A stretch of 10,690 nt of DNA from Pseudomonadota bacterium (lineage in GTDB: Bacteria; Pseudomonadota; Gammaproteobacteria; Xanthomonadales; Xanthomonadaceae). The notes beneath the pieces were generated by a model. The model had not been told where the DNA came from, searched no databases, and saw nothing but the letters and a program-made list of their open reading frames with translations. The translations under genes and the position numbers were made by a program. The stretch covers positions 1 through 10,690 of the forward strand of contig JAEWAG010000299.1 of the NCBI GenBank assembly GCA_023391775.1. The letters run 5' to 3'. Position 1 is the stretch's first letter. The number at the start of each line of letters is the position of its first letter. Below, piece by piece: positions 1 through 6,259 of this stretch.

Positions 1-1189
1 TTCCACTAGCATGATGTTCGACACCTCGCTGGCCACCATGCTGGCGCGCCAGAAGCAGCTGGCCCAGCTCCAGCAGCAGGTGGCCACCGGCAAGAAGATC
101 GTCACCGCCAAGGACGACCCGGTCGGCGCAGGCGCGGCCGTTGGCCTGGACCGCTCGCTTGCCGAACTCGAGCGCTTCGCGCTGAACGCGAACAACGTCA
201 ACAACCGGCTGGGCATGCAGGAGAACGTGCTTGCGCTGGCCGGCGACGACATGATCCGCATCAACGAACTGGCGGTGCAGGCCAACTCCGACACGCTCTC
301 GGACGATGACCGCCGCTCCATCGCCGCCGAACTGCGCAGCCTGCGCGAGCACCTGGTCAGCCTGGCCAACAGCAGCGATGGCTCGGGGCGCTACCTGTTC
401 GCCGGCGCGGTCGACGACGTCGCGCCCTTCAGCCGCGTCGCCGGAGGCGTCGCCTACAACGGCGACCAGACCCAGCGCACGGTGGAGATCGCGCCCGACA
501 CCTTCGTCAAGGACACGCTGCCCGGCAGCGAGGTGTTCATGCGCATACGCACCGGCGATGGCACCGTGGATGCGCGCATGGATGCCGGCAATACCGGCTC
601 CCTGGTCCTGGAGGGATTCAGCCGCAGCGCCGCCGGCGGCTGGGATGGCAGCGGATACCGCATCGAGTTCACCAGCGGCAACGGCTACAGCGTGACCGAC
701 GGCGACGGCGATCCTGTCGCCAGCGGCACCTGGGCACCGAAGCAGGACATCGAGTTCGGCGGACTGCGGCTGCGGGTCAGCGGTACGCCTGCGGAGGGCG
801 ACATGCTGGAGATCGGCCCCGCCGCCACGCGCGACGTGTTCGCGACGGTGCAGGCACTGGCCGATGCATTGGAGGCGCCTGTCGTCACCGCCGCCGACAA
901 CGCGGCACGGCGCAACGCACTCCAGGCGGGCATGCGCGATGTGGCGCGCGCCGCCGAACAGCTCATCGACGCGCGCGCGGCCGGCGGCGCCCAGCTTGCC
1001 CTGATCGACGAGGCAAGCGCGCTGCGCGAAGCCAACTCGGTCACGCTGAAGACCACGTTGTCCGGCATGCGTGACCTGGACTACGCGGAGGCGATCACGC
1101 GCTTCCAGCTGGAAAGCACCGCGTTGCAGACGGCGCAGACGGTATTCACGCGCATGCATGGGCTCTCGCTGTTCAACCAGCTGCGTTGA
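1..1189 (+). CDS. flgL: Flagellar hook-associated protein 3 (hook-filament junction), 5'-truncated by window edge
   Basis: FlgL (HAP3) forms the junction ring between hook and filament and is exported by the flagellar type III apparatus. The frame stays open to the left edge: the codons before the first ATG (11) read Ser-Thr-Ser, which matches the usual family N-terminus (R-I-S-T-S-M-M-F). The true start is therefore a few codons outside the window, and ATG 11 is not the initiator. Visible are the flagellin-like N-terminal helix (QVATGKKIVTAKDDPVGAG, about residues 23-41 from Met 11), a long helix ending in NSSDGSGRYLFAG, a variable middle, and a C-terminal helix rich in the flagellin/FlgL pattern (ALQTAQTVFTRMHGLSLFNQL). 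About 392 residues are visible, close to the usual xanthomonad FlgL length. flgK is expected just upstream. A strong terminator follows 22 bases after the stop, so this is the last gene of its operon. Confidence 0.95.
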   Translation, partial: STSMMFDTSLATMLARQKQLAQLQQQVATGKKIVTAKDDPVGAGAAVGLDRSLAELERFALNANNVNNRLGMQENVLALAGDDMIRINELAVQANSDTLSDDDRRSIAAELRSLREHLVSLANSSDGSGRYLFAGAVDDVAPFSRVAGGVAYNGDQTQRTVEIAPDTFVKDTLPGSEVFMRIRTGDGTVDARMDAGNTGSLVLEGFSRSAAGGWDGSGYRIEFTSGNGYSVTDGDGDPVASGTWAPKQDIEFGGLRLRVSGTPAEGDMLEIGPAATRDVFATVQALADALEAPVVTAADNAARRNALQAGMRDVARAAEQLIDARAAGGAQLALIDEASALREANSVTLKTTLSGMRDLDYAEAITRFQLESTALQTAQTVFTRMHGLSLFNQLR

Positions 1190-1211
1190 GCGAGGCGGCA
1201 AGGCGGCACCG

Positions 1212-1247
1212 GCACGGCGCGGGCAACCCCGCCGTGCTTTTTTTTTT
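1212..1247 (+). terminator. Intrinsic terminator of the flgL operon
   Basis: An 8-bp perfect stem pairs GCACGGCG (1212-1219) with CGCCGTGC (1230-1237). It continues past a one-base bulge as GGG/CCC (1221-1223 with 1227-1229) around a CAA loop. Ten consecutive T follow (1238-1247). This is a classic Rho-independent terminator and separates flgL from fliC transcription. Confidence 0.93.
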
Positions 1248-1255
1248 GCCGGGCC

Positions 1256-1283
1256 TAAAGTCCCCGGGGCGCCCTGCCGTTAA
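1256..1283 (+). promoter_or_regulatory. Candidate FliA (sigma-28) promoter P1 of fliC
   Basis: TAAAGTCC (1256-1263) is followed by GCCGTTAA (1276-1283), compared with the sigma-28 consensus TAAAGTTT-N11-GCCGATAA. The -10 element differs from consensus at one base. The spacer is one base longer than ideal (16 instead of 15 between TAAA and GCCG). A start near 1290 would give a leader of roughly 210 bases. It lies just behind the flgL terminator. It may act together with, or be an alternative to, the second site at 1372-1398. Confidence 0.55.
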
Positions 1284-1371
1284 CCGATACCGTAGCCGGA
1301 TGCGCCCGGTTCCATGTTTGCAACTTCCATGTAAGCCACGGGCACGAAAGAAAAAACTTTCATCCAGGCGC

Positions 1372-1398
1372 TAAAGATCCCGGCACCGGCGTCGTTAA
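1372..1398 (+). promoter_or_regulatory. Candidate FliA (sigma-28) promoter P2 of fliC
   Basis: TAAAGATC (1372-1379) is followed after exactly 11 bases by GTCGTTAA (1391-1398). The TAAA-to-GTCG spacing is 15, the ideal value for sigma-28. The -10 has two mismatches to GCCGATAA. A start near 1405 would leave about 100 bases of leader before fliC. It shares TAAAG, an internal CCCGG and a CGTTAA -10 core with the upstream site, so one may be a diverged copy of the other. Confidence 0.6.
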
Positions 1399-1417
1399 TG
1401 AATACAGCAGCGGCACC

Positions 1418-1432
1418 GGTCAATTGATGACC
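1418..1432 (+). repeat. Perfect 5-5-5 inverted repeat in the fliC leader
   Basis: GGTCA (1418-1422), ATTGA and TGACC (1428-1432) form a perfect inverted repeat about 15 bases downstream of the expected P2 start. It could be an operator or a small hairpin in the leader. The rest of the 1190-1503 gap holds the terminator, the two promoter candidates and the fliC ribosome site; no other gene is apparent there. Confidence 0.4.
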
Positions 1433-1490
1433 CCCCTGCGGAGGTCCGGCCAAGGCTTACGCAGTCCTACCCGCCGGGATGAATCGCTTA

Positions 1491-1496
1491 GAGGAG
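1491..1496 (+). promoter_or_regulatory. Ribosome binding site of fliC
   Basis: GAGGAG lies 7 bases before ATG 1504. This is a strong Shine-Dalgarno match, as expected for the most abundantly made flagellar protein, and it fixes the fliC start. Confidence 0.85.
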
Positions 1497-1503
1497 ACTC
1501 AAA

Positions 1504-2337
1504 ATGACGCAAGTCATCAACACCAACGTGATGTCGCTCAACGCCCAGCGCAACCTGAGCACCAACAGCGCGAGCTTGGCGACCTCGATCCAGCGCCTGT
1601 CCTCCGGCCTGCGCATCAACAGCGCGAAGGACGACGCCGCCGGCCTGGCCATCTCGCAGCGCATGACCACCCAGGTCCGCGGCATGGACCAGGCCGCGCG
1701 CAACGCCAACGATGGCATCTCGCTGGCGCAGACCGCCGAAGGCGCCCTGCAGGAAATCTCCAACAACCTGCAGCGCATCCGCGAGCTGGCCGTGCAGGCC
1801 GCCAACGGCACCAACTCCCCCGAGGACAAGCAGGCGCTGCAGAAGGAAGTCCAGCAGCTGAAGGATGAAATCACCCGCGTCGTCGACAACACCAAGTTCA
1901 ATGGCAAGCAGCTGCTCAATGCCAGCGGCACGATCTCGATCCAGGTTGGCGCCAACGCGACCGCGAACGACAAGATCGACATTCAGTTGAACAATATCAA
2001 GACGGCGCTGAGCGGTATTACCGGCGATTCCTTCACCGTTTCCGGCATGGCCGCCGGCAGTGGTGCATCCCAGCTGACCTCGCTGGATTCTGCACTGCAA
2101 AAGGTGAACGAGGCCCGCGCCGACCTGGGTGCGATCCAGAACCGCTTCAGCTCGGCCATCGCCAACCTGCAGGTCAGCTCCGAGAACATGGCCGCCTCGC
2201 GCAGCCGCATCCAGGATGCGGACTATGCGAAGGAGACGGCGGAACTGACACGGAACCAGATCCTGACGCAGGCCGGTACGGCGATGCTGGCCCAGGCCAA
2301 GTCGGTCCCGCAGAACGTGCTCAGCCTGCTCCAGTAA
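1504..2337 (+). CDS. fliC: Flagellin, short form (277 residues)
   Basis: FliC is the filament subunit, exported by the flagellar type III system and polymerised under the FliD cap. Residues 1-140 are the conserved N-terminal D0/D1 helices (MTQVINTNVMSLNAQRNLS; QRLSSGLRINSAKDDAAG at 30-47; QRIRELAVQAANGTNS at 90-105). Residues about 195-277 are the C-terminal D1/D0 helices, ending NVLSLLQ. The middle (about 140-192) is only some 50 residues, so the surface D2/D3 domains are nearly absent; Salmonella flagellin is near 495 residues and Xanthomonas flagellins are usually near 400. That middle part is rich in Ser, Thr and Gly and is the likeliest place for O-glycosylation by the glycosyltransferase encoded next door. 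Some codons there (around 1981-2050) end in A or T more often than in the conserved ends. The start is fixed by GAGGAG. Only one flagellin gene lies in this window; others may exist elsewhere. Confidence 0.97.
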   Translation: MTQVINTNVMSLNAQRNLSTNSASLATSIQRLSSGLRINSAKDDAAGLAISQRMTTQVRGMDQAARNANDGISLAQTAEGALQEISNNLQRIRELAVQAANGTNSPEDKQALQKEVQQLKDEITRVVDNTKFNGKQLLNASGTISIQVGANATANDKIDIQLNNIKTALSGITGDSFTVSGMAAGSGASQLTSLDSALQKVNEARADLGAIQNRFSSAIANLQVSSENMAASRSRIQDADYAKETAELTRNQILTQAGTAMLAQAKSVPQNVLSLLQ

Positions 2338-2359
2338 TTGGTCCCATCAAGCAGAGCCC

Positions 2360-2390
2360 AAAGCCCGCTCCGGTTACCGGAGCGGGCTTT
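2360..2390 (+). terminator. Long-stem terminator after fliC
   Basis: A 14-bp perfect stem pairs AAAGCCCGCTCCGG (2360-2373) with CCGGAGCGGGCTTT (2377-2390) around a TTA loop, 22 bases after the fliC stop. The stem itself ends in T and a short T-rich tail follows. The A-stem-T arrangement could also work on the opposite strand. It probably insulates heavy fliC transcription from the glycosyltransferase gene. Confidence 0.9.
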
Positions 2391-2409
2391 GTCATTCTTG
2401 ACGTCGGAT

Positions 2410-2425
2410 CGGCATGACTCTTGCT
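2410..2425 (+). promoter_or_regulatory. Candidate sigma-54 (RpoN) promoter upstream of the glycosyltransferase
   Basis: CGGCATGACTCTTGCT matches the -24/-12 pattern TGGCAC-N5-TTGCW. The invariant GG (2411-2412) and GC (2423-2424) have the correct spacing, and only the first and last bases of the -24 element differ. A start near 2436 would give a leader of about 160 bases. It lies directly behind the fliC terminator, and an rpoN gene is at the right end of the window. Nothing else recognisable lies between 2426 and 2598. Confidence 0.5.
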
Positions 2426-2598
2426 TCTACAGGGATGGTCGCAAGCAAACGCCAATCGTCCGGCACGCTCCCGATTGTTCCGTGACCGGTTAACACCACG
2501 GGCCGAGCGGCTTGGCTTCTGCTCACACTCGCGCTGCCCGGCAGGGACCTCGGTGCAAGTGTTGGGGCGGCCACGGCCATCCATTCCTCGGGTAATCC

Positions 2599-5500
2599 AT
2601 GTTCCAGAGCAGACTTCACCGACGTTTGCGGCACCCCTACTACTTGATGGCCCCCGACTATCGGGAGTCGTCGTCCGGTGTGCAGTGCGTCCACTACCTG
2701 TGCCATGCGCTCAACCTGGAAGGAGCGGACGCCTATTTGGTTGGCCCAAAGGTCCTCAACCGCGACCTGAAGACCCCCCTTCTTACCGACGAAATAATCG
2801 CGCAGCATGCGAAGGATGGTCGCCCTGCCATTGCCGTGTATCCCGAGATCGTTCGTGGTACGCCTCTGCCAGGCACGGTAAGCGTTCGCTACATGCTGAA
2901 CCGTGAAGGCGTCATCGGCGGCCAATCGATGGATGCAGGTCCAGACGACCTGTACATCTATCACCGCAAGGAGTTCATGGAGCCGTCACGCCCCGGTCAA
3001 CTATTGACCGTGCCCATGGTTGATCCACATCGCTTCAGCCCGAATCCCGAAGTCGCGCGCACGCTCGACCTCCTGTATGTCAATCGCGTCCCGGTTTCCG
3101 CGGTGGATCTTTCACGCTTCCCGCCAGGCATCGTACTCCTGTCGCCGGAGAATCGCCTTGGCTTGGACGAGTTGGCAGACACCCTACGCCGTGCCCGCGT
3201 GCTCTACACCTACGAGTCCTCCACTACCTGCCGGCTTGCCATCATGTGCGGTTGCCCGGTGGTAGCGATGGTGGCAACGGGCCATGAGGAACTGGCGGTC
3301 ACCCCGCAGACCGTCATCGATATCGGCGGTGGCGGTTTCGCATGGGACGATTCGCCCGAGGCTCTCGACCAGGCGCGCTCCGAATGTGGTCGGATCCGCG
3401 AACTGCATCTGGCTGCCGAAGACAGGTTCTGGAAGCAGCTTCAAGACTTTATAGCCAACACCCAGGACGCCGCCGCCAAGACTGCACCGGAACCCCGCCG
3501 GGACGAGCTGCAAGGCTGGATCGATGGACGCGAGCCACTCCCCGCGCAAGCGGGAATCATCGCCGGGGCCCTGGCCCAAGCCGGCGAGCCGGTGATTGGG
3601 ATCATCGTGGCAGGTAAGGATCTGAAGCGCATCGAGACGACTCTCGAGAGCATCAAGTCCGCGCGCAAGATCTATCCCAATCTGAAGACTTGGTGCGTGG
3701 GGCCAGACGGATCAGCTGCACCCACCCTGCAAGCAACAGCTCTCGACGTCCCCACCAGTGCAGAGGCCAGTGTCGCTGGCGTTGCGAATGCAATCACCGT
3801 CAGCGGCGCTTGCGACTGGTTGCTGATGGTCAAGGCTGGCGAAGAGTTGGTGGGCACCGCTCTACAGCTGGTAGCTGTACATCTGGCTGCAAACCCCACA
3901 CTGCGCGCCGTCTACGCCGACTCGATCCAGCGGGGCCCCGATGGTGCGCTCTCGGCCCTGTTCCATCCCGATTTCAACCTCGACCTGCTGCTCTCGGCGC
4001 CAGGCGCCCATGCGCACCATTGGTTGTATAGCTGCACCGCGCTACAGGAGGTTGGCGGTTTTGCTCCGGGGTCGGGCGACGCCGCGGAACTGGATCTCTT
4101 GCTGCGATTGGTCGAGTCCGGAGGATTTACGGGACTGGGACATGTCCATGAGCCATTACTGATAGCACCTCCGCAAGTACTTTCCAGCTCACCGGAGGAG
4201 GAGCGAGCCATCCTCCGGCATCTGCAGAACCGCGGATACGCGGAAGCATCGCTGGCCAGCCATCTGCCCGGCTGTTATCGCATTATCTACGGACACGCTG
4301 ACCAGCCCGCAGTGTCCGTAATCATTCCCACGCGCGATCAGTTCGCGCTGGTACAGCGCTGTGTAGACAGCCTGCTGGAAAAGACCAGCTATTCCAATTA
4401 CGAAATTCTGGTTGTCGATAACGACAGTACTGCGGAAGCAGCCTGTCGCTGGCTTGACGGCATAGAGGCAATGGGCAGCACGCGCCTGCGCGTATTGAGG
4501 CACCCTGGACCATTTGACTACCCGGCAATGATCAACGCGGCTGCGGCACAGGCCCGGGGCGAGTATCTCGTTCTACTGGACAACGACACCGCCATTCTGG
4601 ATGGAGACTGGTTGCACGCCATGCTCAACCACGCCCAGCGGCCGGAAGTGGGAGTCGTGGGCCCGAAGCTGCTCAACCCTGACGGCAGCGTGCAGTCGGC
4701 CGGACTGATCCTCGGTGCGGGCATTGGCGTCGCACCAGCCTTCGCCGGTTCCAGCCCCCAGGAGCCAGGCTACATGCACCGCCTCCAGCTCGACCAGGAC
4801 TATGGAGCTGTACCCGGCTCATGCATGATGATCCGAGCATCCGTCTTCCAGGAACTGGGGGGGCTCCATGACGACGGCCTGCGTCATGCCTACAGCGACG
4901 TCGACTTCTGCCTGCGCGTCGGCCAGGCGGGCTATCTGGTTGTCTGGACTCCATATTCCGTGGTGCTACACGAGGGGGGGGCGAGCCGTGCCCGTGTAGA
5001 CCCTGCGTCGATGGAAGAGAAGGCCCAGCGGGTAAAGACATCCCTGGACGTTCTGTTTCGGCGCTGGTTGCCCCAACTGGCCCAGGATCCTGCTCACAAC
5101 CGCAATCTTTCACTCGGCGAGAATCCGTTCAAGGCTGAAACCGCGCTCTGGCTCAACCGGGACCCCCTGCCTTGGCGCCCCCTCCCCGTGGTCTTGGCGC
5201 TACCCGCCGATCAGCAAGGATGCGGCTTCTACCGAGTGATACATCCCGCAAGGGCCATGGGTACCCACGGCCTGGCCGACGCCAGGATTGGCGATCGCTA
5301 CCTCAGTCCGACGGAGTTGGAGCGGATATCTCCGCAGACAGTAATCTTTCAACGTCAGATGCTTCGCGAGCAGGTCGAATCCCAGAAGCGGATGACTGCG
5401 TTCAGCGACGTCTTTAAAGTAGCGGAGCTGGACGACTACTTGCCGAACGTCCCGCTCAAGAGCGCGCACCGCGGGCAGCTGCCCAATGATGTGCTCAAGA

Positions 5501-6165
5501 GCATGCGATCAGCGCTCAAGTACGTGGACAGGTTGGTCGTTTCCACCGAACCGCTCGCCGAAGCCTTGGGCAACCTGCACCCGGATATCCGGGTCAGCCG
5601 CAACCGCCTACCTGTCGAATGGTGGGGGGAGCTTCAGGGGCGACGCCGCAAAGGGCGAAAGCCACGCGTGGGTTGGGCTGGCGGGGCGGGTCATCGCGGC
5701 GACCTGGAGATGGTCGCTGACGTGGTCGAGGCCCTCGCTGGCGAGGTCGAATGGGTGTTCATGGGGATGTGTCCGATCAAGCTGCGTCCATTCATCCACG
5801 AGTTCCACGAGGGAGTCGCGATCAAGGATTACCCAGCCAAACTCGCCAGCCTGGATCTGGACCTTGCCATCGCCCCGCTGGAGGACAACCAGTTCAACCG
5901 CTGCAAGAGCAACCTGCGGGTACTGGAGCTCGGTGCCTGCGGTTTCCCGGTGGTGTGCAGCGACGTGGCGGCCTTCCAGGACGGCCTGCCGGTTACCCGG
6001 GTCAAGCCGCGCTTCAAGGACTGGACCGACGCCATCCGCATGCACATCAACGACCTCGATGCGGCGGCCAGGGCCGGTGACGCGCTGCGCGAGGCCATCC
6101 ACCGCGACTGGATGCTGGACCAGGCCAGTGCCCGGGCCTGGCTGGCCAACTGGATGCCGGACTGA
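2599..6165 (+). CDS. Multi-domain glycosyltransferase, probable flagellin glycosylation enzyme (1188 residues)
   Basis: A large cytoplasmic protein with no signal peptide or membrane segment seen. Four modules can be read. Module 1 (about 10-290) is GT4/GT-B-like, with an N-terminal HPYYLMAPDYRESSSGVQ and a nucleotide-sugar-type motif YESSTTCRLAIMCGCPVV (205-222). Module 2 (about 330-530) is GT2-like but degenerate: FHPDFNLDLLLS (455-466) and AELDLLLR (496-503) recall the RfbF-type fold, yet the DxD place reads MVKAGEE. Module 3 (about 571-800) is an intact GT2 rhamnosyltransferase-like domain with VIIPTRD (574-580), the metal-binding DND (661-663) and SDVDFCLR (766-773). Module 4 (about 865-1188) is GT-B-like, with VGWAGGAGHRGD (1024-1035) and SNLRVLELGACGFPVV (1104-1119). 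The position between fliC and fliD suggests flagellin modification; the sugar and acceptor sites are unknown, and an O-antigen role is the main alternative. ATG 2599 has only a weak ribosome site, but the RHPYY segment before Met17 looks family-typical. Base composition is mixed. Confidence 0.85.
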   Translation: MFQSRLHRRLRHPYYLMAPDYRESSSGVQCVHYLCHALNLEGADAYLVGPKVLNRDLKTPLLTDEIIAQHAKDGRPAIAVYPEIVRGTPLPGTVSVRYMLNREGVIGGQSMDAGPDDLYIYHRKEFMEPSRPGQLLTVPMVDPHRFSPNPEVARTLDLLYVNRVPVSAVDLSRFPPGIVLLSPENRLGLDELADTLRRARVLYTYESSTTCRLAIMCGCPVVAMVATGHEELAVTPQTVIDIGGGGFAWDDSPEALDQARSECGRIRELHLAAEDRFWKQLQDFIANTQDAAAKTAPEPRRDELQGWIDGREPLPAQAGIIAGALAQAGEPVIGIIVAGKDLKRIETTLESIKSARKIYPNLKTWCVGPDGSAAPTLQATALDVPTSAEASVAGVANAITVSGACDWLLMVKAGEELVGTALQLVAVHLAANPTLRAVYADSIQRGPDGALSALFHPDFNLDLLLSAPGAHAHHWLYSCTALQEVGGFAPGSGDAAELDLLLRLVESGGFTGLGHVHEPLLIAPPQVLSSSPEEERAILRHLQNRGYAEASLASHLPGCYRIIYGHADQPAVSVIIPTRDQFALVQRCVDSLLEKTSYSNYEILVVDNDSTAEAACRWLDGIEAMGSTRLRVLRHPGPFDYPAMINAAAAQARGEYLVLLDNDTAILDGDWLHAMLNHAQRPEVGVVGPKLLNPDGSVQSAGLILGAGIGVAPAFAGSSPQEPGYMHRLQLDQDYGAVPGSCMMIRASVFQELGGLHDDGLRHAYSDVDFCLRVGQAGYLVVWTPYSVVLHEGGASRARVDPASMEEKAQRVKTSLDVLFRRWLPQLAQDPAHNRNLSLGENPFKAETALWLNRDPLPWRPLPVVLALPADQQGCGFYRVIHPARAMGTHGLADARIGDRYLSPTELERISPQTVIFQRQMLREQVESQKRMTAFSDVFKVAELDDYLPNVPLKSAHRGQLPNDVLKSMRSALKYVDRLVVSTEPLAEALGNLHPDIRVSRNRLPVEWWGELQGRRRKGRKPRVGWAGGAGHRGDLEMVADVVEALAGEVEWVFMGMCPIKLRPFIHEFHEGVAIKDYPAKLASLDLDLAIAPLEDNQFNRCKSNLRVLELGACGFPVVCSDVAAFQDGLPVTRVKPRFKDWTDAIRMHINDLDAAARAGDALREAIHRDWMLDQASARAWLANWMPD

Positions 6166-6181
6166 TCGCCAGGCGCACCGC

Positions 6182-6208
6182 TCAAGTCCGCCCGCAGGCG
6201 GCCGTTAT
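6182..6208 (+). promoter_or_regulatory. Candidate FliA (sigma-28) promoter of fliD
   Basis: TCAAGTCC (6182-6189), 11 bases, then GCCGTTAT (6201-6208). The spacing of 15 between TCAA and GCCG is ideal, and the -10 differs from GCCGATAA at two positions. A start near 6215 leaves a leader of about 45 bases. A short inverted repeat (CCGCC 6188-6192 with GGCGG 6197-6201) lies in the spacer. Read-through from the glycosyltransferase is also possible, since no terminator was seen between them. Confidence 0.55.
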
Positions 6209-6259
6209 CGACGACGGCAGCCTGCGCGGCGGCACCGCGGCCGAAACCAAGGAAACAGC

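Noticed and set aside
11..13. ATG 11 as the true flgL start
   Set aside because: The frame is open to the window edge and encodes Ser-Thr-Ser before it, as in the conserved FlgL N-terminus, so the start is outside the window.
1346..1361. GAAAG-A6-CTTTC inverted repeat
   Set aside because: A 5-bp A/T-rich stem is too weak to call a terminator or operator by itself.
1071..1374. Small plus-strand frames after flgL (to 1283 and 1186-1374)
   Set aside because: They run through the intrinsic terminator and the fliC promoter region and have Arg-rich shadow composition.
1420..2100. Minus-strand open frame opposite fliC
   Set aside because: Composition reflects the antisense of the flagellin coding sequence; no domain and full overlap with a certain gene.
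2392..2964. Minus-strand open frame across the gap before the glycosyltransferase
   Set aside because: It would read back through the fliC-glycosyltransferase gap and over the start of that gene; no family pattern seen, and the gap shows a promoter-like site instead.
5486..6259. Long N-terminal extension of the fliD reading frame to 5486
   Set aside because: It overlaps the C-terminal glycosyltransferase domain in another frame; the extension is Arg/Trp/Ser-rich nonsense, and ATG 6260 has a ribosome site and the normal FliD N-terminus.
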